From Aselliscus stoliczkanus (lineage: Eukaryota > Chordata > Mammalia > Chiroptera > Hipposideridae): a stretch of DNA of 64,000 nucleotides. A model generated the notes under the pieces. It did no database searches, had not been told where the DNA came from, and saw nothing but the letters and a program-made list of their open reading frames with translations. The stretch covers positions 101,767,478 through 101,831,477 of the forward strand of contig CM066738.1 of the NCBI GenBank assembly GCA_033961575.1, given 5' to 3'. This document shows, one piece after another, positions 22,580 through 34,377 of the stretch (positions are counted from its first letter, which is position 1; the number at the start of each line of letters is the position of its first letter). A program made the translations under genes and the position numbers.

Positions 22580-24142
22580 TTTCAAGACTGTTCTTTCAAA
22601 AACATATGTCTCACTGTAGAAGCTATATAGATGGAAAACACATATATGAAGTGATACTCCACATCATATGTCATCAGAGACATGCAAATAAAACAACGAG
22701 AGACCTCTCACACACCTATTTGAATGGCCCCAATTTGGAAGACTGATATCACCACATGCTGGAGAGGCTGTGGGGCAACAGGAACTCTCATTCACTGCTG
22801 GTGGCAATGCAAAATGGTGTGGACAATTTAGCAGTTTCTTATAAAACTAAACATACTTTTACCATATGACGCAACAATTGTGCTTCTTGGTATTTACCCA
22901 AAGTAGTTGAAAATTTATGTCCACAGAAAAAACCTGCATATGGATGTTGTAGCAGCTTTGTTTATAATTGCCAAAACTTGGAAACAACCAAGATATCCTT
23001 CAGTAGGTGAATGGATAAATAAACTGTGGTACATCAGACAATGGGATATTATTCAGTGCTAGTAAGAAATGTTCTATCAAGCCATGAAAAGACATGGAGG
23101 AAACTTAAATGCACATTACTAAGTGAAAGGAGCCTACATACTGTATGATTCCAACTTGAAGGTGCAATCAAAGAATATGGTGAATTCTGCCAAGTGCCAT
23201 CCAACCAAAAGGCAGGGATCTTCAATATGGGAAGTAACGCATCAAACCTTAGTGACAGTGTGTGACAAGTTTTATCTTGTTGCGTGGAGCCAGTCAGATG
23301 TGAGCTATGGTTGAAAGGTGTGTTTTAAAGTGTGCCATAAATCATCCTCCATCATGACAATGCACCATGTCACACATCACTTCTGGTATATGGTGATTTC
23401 TGTTAAATACAAACATCACAGTGTCCTCATTCACCTTGCTCACCGGATCTGGCACCGTGTGACTTCTGGCTCTTCCTCAAAGTCAAAATGACCATGAAAG
23501 GTAAATGTTTTGAATTGATTCAGGGCATCAAGGCAGCCACAAGAGTACAACTAAAGACACTCATGAAGGAGGACTTCCAGAACTGCTTCAGAAAGTGGCA
23601 AGAATGGTGGGATAAATGTGTGCAAAGCAAAGGGGAGTATTTTGAGGGAGATTAATGGCCAGGTGTCTTTTATTGCAATAATTTTTTTTTTAATTTAAAC
23701 ACTTACTGTATTGTTTAATCACACCTCATATATCACATTCTAGAAAAGGCAAAATTATAAAGACAGTGTAAAGATCAGTAGACGCCAAGGGATTGGAGGG
23801 GAGGGAGGAATGAATAGCAAAGCACAGCGTGTATTTAGGACAGTGAAATTACTCTCTATGATACTGTAATGGTGGATACATGTCATTATACATTCGTCCA
23901 AACCCCAGCATACAACCCAAAGATTGAACCCTAATGTAAACTATGGACTTGGATGATGATGATTTGACAATGTAAGTTCATTAGTTGTAACAAACTACCA
24001 TCTGGTGGGGGATGTTGATAATGGGGAAGATTATGCATGTGTGAAGGTAAGGGGAAGTAAGAAATGGGAAATCTTTGTAACTTCTGCTCAATTTTGTTGT
24101 GAACCTGAAACTGCTTTAAAAAATATAGTCTATTTAAAAAAG
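22580..24142 (+). mobile_element. L1 3' end in sense orientation, split by a mariner
   Basis: Before the split: gagacatgcaaataaaacaa, ggagaggctgtggggcaaca and aatggataaataaactgtgg (end of ORF2). After it: cattctagaaaaggcaaa and gtaatggtggatacatgtc (3' UTR), ending in an A-rich tail near 24142. Removing 23156-23730 rejoins the L1 text as ccaact|atatcacattct. Confidence 0.85.
23156..23730 (+). mobile_element. Internally deleted mariner-type transposon nested in L1
   Basis: Terminal repeats: left ttgaaggtgcaatcaaagaa, right taatcacacctca (inverted match, one gap). The interior holds only the transposase C-terminal half: a HHDNAPCHTS-like block (about 23355-23390), SPDLAPCDFWLF (about 23440-23476) and DFQNCFRKWQEWWDKC (about 23572-23620), then stop. 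Starred and shifted upstream. Same architecture as the copy at 6271-6823, so both derive from one deleted sub-family. About 575 bp. Confidence 0.82.
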
Positions 24143-27100
24143 TAACTAATATAGATACAGAATGTGATATACTAAAATATTTAAATGCAAAACTCAAAAC
24201 AAAAACGTAAAAGCCAACTACTATGGAAGAACTTCAGTTTGCTGTCTAATTATTTTGAAATGCTTTAAATTAAGCCGTGCAGGAATTAACAGAAGTAAAG
24301 GTGGTTTCATTGCTTATTTTACTACTACCTAAGACACCTGCTGTTTTCAACTTTGACCTATTTCTACCTGTCTAAACATGAAATATGAGTAAATAACAAC
24401 ACATAAGAATACAGTTGTGTCATCTCTTTATTGGCTTCAGGTGCTGGTTTAATTTTTTTCAATTCCCTAATCAGATGTATAAACACAACCTATTTGAGTC
24501 AATTGGGAAGTGTTACATAGACATATCACCATGTGCCTTCATGGTTTATGTATCTTTAATATCTGTAATTTAGGACAATAATGAATACAGACGAGGTTGT
24601 TACCTTGGCCTAGATGTATTTATATGGTAGAAATAGCCATTGGCACTGTATCAGCTTTAAATTAAAGTCTCAGACTTGAGAAACTTGCCTGATAGAAACA
24701 TAATCACTGAGAGTTTAGAATACAAATTGTCTGGTTTACTTTTTAAATATTTGTAAATATAAACTATTGTAGAAAAAGCATTATTTAAAAAGTAAGTTTG
24801 TGAAAAAAATGCTTTTTTTTGGGTACTGTTTTATAAAATCCAGGCAGCATTGTTATGAAATTTGAGGAGATGATAAACTGAAAAATGAGGACCTGGCTGT
24901 ACATAATAAATAATAAGAAAAAACCCTAAATACCCCAGGGGCTAACTAGTCTTTCAGGGTCCTGTGAAGGTTAAGCATTTGTAAGTAAACCACAAGTTTC
25001 TAAGAAAATTACGCAAACACCCACAAATATACACACAAATATATATTTTATATGTATATATGTGATATATACACATTCCTTATCAACTGACATTTTGAAC
25101 CCATAACATAACTATATTTCTATCTATCTTTAGTATGTATGTACACTATACATTATATTATGTATAATATGTATATGTTTTTAATATAATATAAACATTT
25201 AAAAAATATAAGAGCAAAAACCTAATATTTAACTTCTTTTTAAATTCATTTATGGTATAATATTATTTTTCTCCCATTAAAATCTTATTAATGGTGTTCT
25301 CCTGGCTTACTTTTTAAATGCCTTGTTCATAGTGGTAGTACCATAATATAATACCATAGGCTATTATTTGAAGGCAGAATATGCACTTAGTGTGAGGCTT
25401 ATCATTAGTTACAGTGGATGCAAATTCATCTTTAAATAGTCTATTGATAATTTCATGTTGGGATCTTGTGTGATCTCATTATATCATTACTATTTGTTAA
25501 CTCAAATGGAGGCAACCAAGAGCTTATTTTAGCAGTAGGAAAAGAATTAGCTCTGACCTTTTCTTGTTGTTCTCATGCTCTTTCATTAAAAATATTATAG
25601 CTCACCTGTGGTTTCTTAATAGGCATATTTTTAAGCTACATTTCCATATTGTGTGGGTTATTTGAGTTAAAATAAAGTATTCTATAAACACATTTACCCA
25701 GAAGCCCACCTTCTAACACTCTGATGACTCATGGGGCATTAAGGCCTCACCTGCAGCGCCCCCTTCTGGTAAAACTCCCACTCTGTTCTTAGATTTCTGC
25801 CTTTGAACCTTCACTATATGACCTATGTCAGTCCACATAGTAAATGTCAATAAAGCTTACATTCTTTCTTAATTTTAGATAAGTATACTAATGAAACACT
25901 AGTTTTCTCAGTACCCCAATGGATCACCTTGGTAAGGCTTGCTGTGAACACATGCATGCCACTTTGGAGGCCCCTGACTCATACATAATGGCAAGTGAAT
26001 TAGCTCTTCAGAAAAAGATAGCGATTGGGACTGCCTTTGTGCAAATGGCTTGTTTAATTTATAAACTTTTGTTTCTAAATTAAAGCACACTTAAACATTT
26101 TTGACCCAGAGAGCTTCACGTAAACACAGTACGTTGAATACATAGATTGAGCAGGGCTCAGATAAATAGGTCTATAATAACAATACAGAGGAGGGCAAGA
26201 AAAGAGCGTTAACAATTGCTTGGCTGGATTCGTACTTGAATACTCTGTGCTTTTCCATCGTGTAGCATTCCACCACCACTCTATTTATTCAGTTTCCCCT
26301 TCTATTTGGATTTCACAAATACTTCTCTCCAGCTTTGTACTTATTAAATTCCAAAGGCTCATGGACTCTTGAAGTTGAATGCCCCTAAAATATATCTAAT
26401 TGAACTCCTATTGAAGGCATAAATCATTTCCACAAATGCCTTCGAGGTGGAAGCAAGTTTCTGGGTTTTCAAGTTGCTGTACTTATATCCCATCTACTTA
26501 TTGTAGCACTGGCTGCTTTCTTTCCTGTAAGTCAGGTCTCATGGCTTCCACAATGGCTTCTAATCTTTTTAGGTCAAACATTCACAGCAGTTGTAACAAA
26601 CATGACAAAGAATTGTCAGTGCACTGCAGAATTCCTTCCAGCCCCCTATGGTTTACTTTGCTGTTTTTTATTTTTCTATCATATGAACTATATGTGAACT
26701 AAACATGAAACAACAACTAATCTGAGTGTTTTGGTGCAGCATAAACTATTTTGGTTAGGTCCTTGGAGCCACTATGAATGCAAACCAGAAGTACAATAAC
26801 TTTTTGCAGCAGATAGAATTTGGTGATTATTTATAATTAGCCCACTAGTCATACCTACTGTCCCTATTTTAAAAATTTTTGCAAGCATTTCTGCTAAGAG
26901 GCATCCCTCATCATTGATTTGAGCATGTAACCTTTGGAAAGAATGGAATCTTAGGGTATTTGTTTGTTTGTGTTTCTAATCATCAACTCTATCAAAATAT
27001 TTTTGAATTTTTATTGTGGTCACCTGATGAATTCACTCTAGATTTTAAAATCTATCATATTTATAGCCTCCTCCACACCCCCAGTTTTGACTCTAGGTTT

Positions 27101-27157
27101 TCTTACAGATAGAGACCCTAAATTATGCATCATTTCATTTTATTATTATTATTAATT

Positions 27158-27158
<1 letters not shown>
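24143..27158. other. No gene recognised
   Basis: Low GC, with an AT-rich patch of TATATA-like text at 25040-25200. Short frames only. No repeat could be named with confidence. Confidence 0.4.
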
Positions 27159-27206
<48 letters not shown>

Positions 27207-27300
27207 GAGGGCAGTGTCACTGACCCTCATATGTGGGATCCAAACCGGGGCTGCTGGCGTCCTAAGCCAGCTCTTAACCACAGTGCAACTCGGCCAGCTC
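27159..27300 (-). mobile_element. SINE form A with (TTTA)n tail
   Basis: It spans gagggcagtgtcactgacc to gcaactcggccagctc, with an (ATTT)n tail at 27159-27202. Several CpG positions have decayed (ccaaaccggggctgctgg), so this is an older copy. Confidence 0.87.
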
Positions 27301-28894
27301 TTATTTATTTTTCTATTATTTATTTTTTACAACAGTGCAATTGTTATACTTTTTACCCTCAATTATGCATCATTTTATTTGCCAAAATATGTGATGTAAA
27401 TTCTGTAATATTCAGTGTTTAATTTGTTTTGGTTTTGCTGCCAAAGTAATACAAAATTATGTTGTGGCAGGAATATCCTTTTATAACTTGAAATGAGGTA
27501 AGGCTGGGCATGTGTTACTAATGAAAGAAGGAGGAAGTGTTAAAGAACTGGTGACATAGGAGGACAAGGCCCTAGTGGCAGCACAGAAAGGTGTGAAGAA
27601 TTAGATCATAACCTGTAGGGAAATGCCCAATCATGAGCAGCTAGCTTTAATGACCTGGCATGTTCTGACATCCTGGTTGGAAAAGACTTGTCAAGGGGAT
27701 CCTTAGAGGCTATTTGAATATTAGGATTAATATTAGCTTCTTTAAGATTAGCTTGTTCAGGTATCACTTATATGTTATACATGTTATTTATAATATAAAA
27801 CATCCTATGTAATAATATATTATTTTTATACATAGCATATAAATATATATGTTTATAATCACCATAAGGACTATTTCCCCACTCCCCAGCCCCTACATAT
27901 ACTTCCCTTTCTTGACATCTGTCAAGCCTTTGCTCCCCCATTGGCCTGATGATAAAGTGAGCTTTGTCAGCTGTTGGTACCTTAGAGTGAATGAAATTAT
28001 TTGATCCTTTCCTGAAGCATGTTTTAATCTATAAATCTCTAATTGTCTGTGGGAGTGGCACAGAGAAGGCCTGTGTTATGGGAATGTGTGGCTTCTGTAA
28101 GGCAAACCTGGAGGTATTAATAGTTCTGCCTGAGACCATCCTGCCTATGAGAAACTTCTAGACTGCTAGGGAGCCCTAAATGAATTCTTCCTGCCAGTGT
28201 TTCAGAAAGAGACCTGGTGCTTTAAAACAATAGAAATTGGCAAACCTCATCAGAAATAAGGGTGTACTCCTTTCCCAAATGCTGCAAATAAAGTAAGAAA
28301 TATGGTAACAAAAAGTAACCTTGCTTTACTTAAAGGAATGGCTTTCAGAAAGATAAACAGCTTTGTATCTGCCTGCCTGCATGGCCAGGGCACAGAGGGT
28401 GGCAGCAGAATTGTGGCTGTTGAGGGCCAAATAGACTGCTTTTGGATCTGCTGTAGAAAGATCAGAATCAAATAATGTAAAAGGAGAGAAATCAAGGATT
28501 CGCTCTATCAGATCACAACAGAGGGCAATTGGGGGGATTTCCTTGCTAATCCATCTTTTGGTCGTTGCCATGCGCTGAGAAGAAAGCATTGGTCTGCTGC
28601 TGTTGGGAAATCTTCCTACTGGCCTAGAATCTCCCAAATTTGCCCGTCTTTTGTTCTGAGGCAATTTGAATACTCCAGATTGGTCAACAAGAGCCATTCT
28701 GTAATTCCCTTGCCATTAATTTCACATTTGTTAAATAATTACTGTACGCAAGGCACGTTGGGTAAAGTTTAAATAGAAGCTGAAGTCACATCGTAGGATC
28801 TAACTATCTCCTTCAAAGCTTAGTTTAAGCCCCCCATCTCATCTGATGACAATCACTCCACCCTCTGAATTATATTATGGTCCCTACTGTTTAT
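27301..28894. other. No gene recognised; one 123-codon frame on the minus strand
   Basis: The frame at 28326-28697 (minus) has balanced composition and lies outside any repeat I recognise. I cannot match it to a family (see findings). The rest is unassigned. Confidence 0.4.
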
Positions 28895-29150
28895 ATCACC
28901 AGTCTCAAAAGGTGTTGCGTTTGGTGAGCTCTTACCATAGTCCAGGCATTGTTCCACTATGATTTCATCTAATCCCTTAAAAAGCCCCATGAGGTATGTA
29001 TCAGTAATGGCATTATTATCATTTGTTACCAGAGATATTTGGGCCCAGAGATATCACCTCACTATCTAAAATCATATCTTTGTGTGGCAGAGTCAGGAAT
29101 GAACTGAATCTCTATAGGGCCCAAACTCTGTGTCGTTATGTTTCCATGAA
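28895..29150 (-). mobile_element. MIR element
   Basis: The run catagtccaggcattgttcc, then gccccatgaggtatgtatca and gtggcagagtcaggaatgaa, matches the reverse-complement MIR order. Confidence 0.72.
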
Positions 29151-29559
29151 GTGCTCATAGGGGTTTGCTGGGAAAAAAATCATGCCTATGGATATATTCT
29201 CTTCTAAAATGTATTTTAAAAAATTAGTTATTCTTGAATTGTTGCAGTATCATGATTATCCACCCACTCTTAAGAAATGGCAGGGATTCCCTCCCACCCC
29301 TACCTCCACCCCCAAATCAGAGTAAGTGGTTTGGGAGATCAACACGTCAAGTATGAATGAATGATGTTAGAGCTTGAAGTTGAAAATCATTGCAGAGACT
29401 ATGTTGACTATATACCCTTTGACATGATATATTCCCATATTTGATAACACTTATCAGTGTTATGTATATTGTCTTATAAATGAATATTTTTAAAAATTAA
29501 GCTTTTCTCTTGTCAACTCTCATGAACTTCTTTTGGTTCAGCATACTGAAAAATTTATT
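29151..29559. other. No gene recognised
   Basis: Unassigned sequence. Confidence 0.4.
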
Positions 29560-30045
29560 TAGTAAATTATTTATTTATTAAACTTATTGGGGTAACATAG
29601 GTTAGTAAAATTATATAGGTTACAAGTGTATATTTCTATAATTTCTCATCTATATATTGCATTGTGTGTTCACCACCCAATCAGCTCTCCTTCCACCATC
29701 ATATATTTGACCCTCTTTACCCTCTTCTACCATCCCCTTTCCCCTACCTTCTAGTAACCACAAATGTTATCTGTGTCTATGAGTTTTTGTTTCTTTGCTT
29801 GTCTTGTTTCTTTGTTGCTTTCAGTTTTATATCTCACATATGAGTGAAGTCATATGGTTCTCAACTTTTTTCCTGTGTCTTATTTCGCTTAGCATGATCA
29901 TCTCAAGCTCCATCCATGTAGTCTCAAATGTGTTTCATCTTTTCTTATGGCCCTGTAATATTCCAATGTACCACATCTTCTTTATCCAATCATCTATCAA
30001 AGGACGCTTTGGTTATTTCCATGTCTCAGCCATTGTGAAATGCAG
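29560..30045 (-). mobile_element. 5'-truncated L1 3' end
   Basis: The 3' UTR end (ttattggggtaacataggtt) and ORF2 tail text (ctttatccaatcatctatca) match the L1 at 15899-17953. Only about 490 bp is present. Confidence 0.85.
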
Positions 30046-31502
30046 TCAGATTACTTTAGGAAACTTTGGTCTATAACATATATTCTCACACGTGAGTATT
30101 CATCAATTAACCTCGTTTATTGAGAGCCTAATGTGTATTTACAGCTATGCAAGATGCTCCAGAAGGTAAAAGATTTCCTGTTCTCGGCGTTGCTGCATAG
30201 ATTGTTCTCCACTTGCCTTTTATCCATATACTTTTCTTCTCCTTGTGAATGCAGGAATGGTATCTTCCACTGATTTATATTCCCTAGTAATAGGGAGCAC
30301 AATATTGGGAATACGATCAACATACAATAACATATTAATTCCAACAAAGAGCTAAAATAAACAAATCAAACTATTAGCTTTTTAAAATTTCCAGCCATTA
30401 CTATGAAAATGAGTTTTCAGCCACATTGAAGTATTTTCATTAAGGCTTTGTCCTCACTCCAGCCAGGCTGATAGTTCTGTCTAAATTGACTGATTCCAGT
30501 TAATAATGTATTGCCACAGTCAGTGGCATTTTAATTTAGAATTATTTTCTAGAATTTGAATGAAGTCCCACCAAGACTTATATCCCATTTACTTATTGCT
30601 TTTTACTGCCATCTTGTCTCCTTCCCCAACAGATAACAGGGATCTTAAAAATAAACTACCTGCAGTTTGCTTTTTGCATTGCTCGTTATGTCTTATAAGT
30701 CATTTGCAGTACTGATGAGTTTCATAGAATGTTTTTCACTCTTTCATGCCAAATGATATATTATAGCTTAATTAATCCTCCTTAAAGCCTCAGCATGTCA
30801 CACTGTAATGATAAAGGAGAATAATTGTAAGAGTGAGCATTTGAGCAGAGCTGGTTGCCAAAATGCTACATGCTAGTCATTGAAATAGGCTCCCACTTCT
30901 TTAACTGAAAATCCTAACATGGAGACCAGCAACAGCGTTTTTACAACAAAAGAACTTAGCTAAATAAGGCAATTTGTGGGTTGACTTGTTTTAAGTGTGT
31001 CTGTTGGATCTCAAGAATGAAGAGAGGTCATCACCAAAGGAAACCAAATTTGATATTTGATATACTGGTTCTCTGTGTTGCCTGGGTGTTAATCAAGATT
31101 ATTTTGGTTTTAGGCAACAAATATTGACTCTGGCTAAAAAAAAGCATAAACAAACAAACAAACAAATTTTCCCAGAAGGATGTTGGTTAGCCTGTACCTT
31201 CAAAGGGCGCGCTGGTCAAGCCTCAAAGCGGGCAAGACCACCCAGGACCAGTGTCTCCAGTTCCTTCGTGATTTGTAATGTCTCCTTTTTGTGTATCTTC
31301 CTATGAGGATTTCATTCTTTTAAACAACTTTTTCCAAGTGGGAGTGGAAGCAACCAGCAACAGGCTCATTAGCTTATGATGCTGGGGTGAGAAACGAAAG
31401 GAGCATCTTTCTTCCCTCAGAGTCAAAATCTCCTGGGAAGAAGCTCTGATTGACTTAGGAGAGGTCATGTGATGCTCCTTTATGGCGAGATCTTAGAGAG
31501 CT
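30046..31502. other. No gene recognised
   Basis: Short frames only. An (ACAA)n patch lies at 31147-31164. Confidence 0.4.
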
Positions 31503-31650
31503 CTGGCTCCAGCACAGGCTCTGGAGCTGGACCCACCGCTTACTACCTCTGAGATCTTGGAAATGTTACTTAACCACTCTGTACTTCCATTTCCTTATCT
31601 GTAAAATGGGGATAATCATAAGCTTCTAAAATGAGTTGAGCATCACCATA
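31503..31650 (+). mobile_element. MIR element
   Basis: The run gaaatgttacttaaccactc, then tatctgtaaaatggggataa, is the MIR core and 3' part in sense. Confidence 0.8.
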
Positions 31651-31698
31651 GACATAGGTAAGAAAGGTCCTTGGCTGGGTCCCACACTGAAAAGAGCT

Positions 31699-32072
31699 GT
31701 TATAAGCTGAATTTATATTTCCTTCAAATTCAGGTGTTGAAGCTCTTTCCCCATTTTTCAGAAAGTGACTACATTGGGGATAGGGTCTTTAAAGAGGTGA
31801 TTAACTTAAAATGAGGCCTTTAGGGTGGGCCCTAATTTAATTGGACTAGTGTTCTTATTAGAGGAGAAATTTGGACATGCAAATAGATACCATGGGTGCA
31901 AACACATAGAGGAAAGACCACGTGAGGACACAGAATGTGACCAGCTATAAACGAAGGAGCGAGGTCTCAGGACAATTACCAACCTGTTGACACCTTGATC
32001 TCAGACTTCTGGCCTCCAGGGCTGTGAGAAAATTAATTTCTGTTGTGATGCCTGCCCTAGCAAACTAATATA
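31699..32072 (+). mobile_element. MLT1-type MaLR solo LTR
   Basis: Starts tgttataagctgaattta, contains gatagggtctttaaagaggt, ccttgatctcagacttctgg and ctgtgagaaaattaatttct, and ends gcaaactaatata. Near full-length LTR, no internal region. Confidence 0.87.
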
Positions 32073-33121
32073 TGGGCTTTGTGTATACCAAACTTGGAAA
32101 CACTTCGAGATTTTTTTTCCTTCTTTTGTCTCACACAAAACTTTTCGAAACATCAATAACCAACTGGGCAATTGGGAATTCTGGAAAAGACCACCAACAG
32201 CAGGGGGAGTGGGCAAAGCAATCGTGTGGGGGAGGGGCGCACACAGCCTGTGCCCTGAACAGCCAGAGTGACTGCTTTTGCTTAGCATTGTGTGATCCAA
32301 AGGGGTGGCTGGGCAGACTGGGCATCCCAGATGCCAATGCTACCTCTCCCTACAGTTCTGCTAGGGCAATATGGTTATGACAGGCTCTTAGGATGGTCTG
32401 GAAATCTGGAATGGGAAAAGTGAGGTATAGGAGAGGAGAACCATAATACCCTGTCTCCTGTGGATCTGTTTAGTCCCTAACGTGCATTTGGGTGAGTCCT
32501 TCCACCTTGGGCACAACCTTTATTTGTAACCTTAAAATTGATATAAAAAAAATGCAACCTCCATTTTTACTCTTGCCCTAAATGTGTTAGGTAGGATTAA
32601 TATCAGTTCATACATGTTAAAACAGAGCTGGACCTATAATAGCATTTGAGAATTTTTATTCCTATTGTGTTACTGTGATATCTGGGCCAATCTCTGTAAT
32701 AGGGTTGGAGGCCTGTGATTGGTTTGCCTTTAATCATGTATTTTTCTGTACGGTTCAGGAATTGGTTATTATGACTAGCAACCTTCATCTGAAGCATATG
32801 GATTATAGAATAATTTTCTACAGAAATGGGAACAATCTTATTAGAAAAATCATAGGATATCAATTGCAAAAAGTTTCCTTGTTGCCCAACATTGTTTTCT
32901 AAAGAGTTTATATATTTTCTCTCTTGAATGTATGGGAACAATTTTATGTTGATTTTATTACCATTTTTATGAAATTAATAATACACACCCTAAGGTGCAG
33001 CCTCAAAATTTAAATTACATTATAAATGGGGTACTTGAGACCAAAACTTAAGATGTGAGGGAAGATAATGTAAAGTAAATTATCCAATGTATTATAATAC
33101 TACTTGCTCATTTTCTCAAAA
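32073..33121. other. No gene recognised
   Basis: Mid-GC patch at 32150-32400, then AT-rich. Overlapping frames on both strands (about 100 codons) carry no family signal. Confidence 0.4.
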
Positions 33122-33594
33122 CAATGTTTTGGGTTTTTTTAAAGATTTTATTGGGGCATTGGGGGAGGGGAACAGCAATGGAGAACCAGGGAAGGGGAAC
33201 AGACAAGTTGCTGTCCTTTTGTTCCTCAGTCTAGTTGTGGAGGACATTGCTTCTCTGGCCCATGTTGGTATTGTCATTGCACTCTTCTTCTCAAGTGAGG
33301 CCTCTGGACAGCCGCTCACAGCAGCTCTTGGCAGCTCACACCGGCTGCCGGCCGCTCATGCTGGCTGCTGGCCACTCACTGTAGCCAATGGCAGCCCACT
33401 GCAGTAGGGGCTGCAGCTATGCCGTCCCGGGGACTCACAGCAGCCCACTTCTGGTAGGGTTGTTGTTCACCATCTTAGCTGTAGAGGGCAGTGTCACTGG
33501 CCTGCATATGTGGGATCCGACCCGGGGCCACTGGCATTCCAAGCCAGCTCTTAACCAACGCGCCACTCGGCAGGCCCCAATGTTGTGTTTTTAA
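33122..33594 (-). mobile_element. Long SINE (form L) with target duplication
   Basis: About 440 bp, collinear with the copy at 241-698 (shared tgccgtcccggggactcaca and gttgctgtccttttgttcct). The duplication caatgttttgggttttt at 33122-33138 pairs with caatgttgtgtttttaa at 33578-33594 over its first part, with substitutions. Confidence 0.88.
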
Positions 33595-34291
33595 ATGGAG
33601 AAAAATGTTGCATATCTAGATGAAGATCTGTTAAATATCTTTATCCCCCTTAAACTTCTGGGGAAGAAAATCAAAAGGGAAGAAAATATAAAGCTGAAAA
33701 TCAAAACAGCTTTATAGAAAGGAGAATAAAGCTATCCTTCCAAATAAAAGAAGCAGCGACGTAGAAATGTTCATGTCATTAACATTATATTCACCACTGT
33801 CCTGTATCATTGGCCATTGCTGGCTGAAATTGTGGACTATGCATGCATTCCAGCCAGATCACTGAAGTACGCCTCAGGTATGTCCAGAGCACTGGATGAC
33901 ATTTAAATTTAGTCTGCAGTGGTAGAAAACATTACAAATGAATAAAAAACTATAGATTGGATTTAGTAATTTATAGGAAGCATTCTATTTTATGTCAAAA
34001 GGAAATATTTCTTCTTATTGCCTCTGTCAAAATTGCCTTACAAAAGATCTTCATACTTTAACCAGACATTTTATCTTTCAAGAGTATTTTTGAAACTGAT
34101 TCAAGTTCAAGTGATATCGTTATACATAGATCACCTGTATAAACTGGTAAGGTTCAGTGATATTTGGTCTTTCATCTTAACCATAGGAGCGAAAGGCAAG
34201 AAGAACACCACAGAGGTTAAGACTTTTCGAGTCATATAATTGAGAATTGAGCACATCCTTAAAAGTAGCCTAAAAGGTCCTTGGATTTATA
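33595..34291. other. No gene recognised
   Basis: Unassigned AT-rich sequence. Confidence 0.4.
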
Positions 34292-34377
34292 TATTGGGTT
34301 GTCGGAAAAGTCATGACTACATTTTTGCAATGAAAAACATAGAAAAAGCACATCATGACTTTTCTGACAACCCAATA
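34292..34377. mobile_element. 82-bp mariner-type MITE with 23-bp terminal inverted repeats
   Basis: The element runs 34294-34375 between TA dinucleotides (34292-34293 and 34376-34377). Its first 23 bases (ttgggttgtcggaaaagtca…) pair with its last 23, one mismatch (cgg versus ctg). The spacer is about 36 bp. Size, TA duplication and structure match MADE1-like mariner MITEs, though the terminal sequence differs from MADE1 as I remember it. A 73-codon frame crossing it is fortuitous. Confidence 0.9.
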
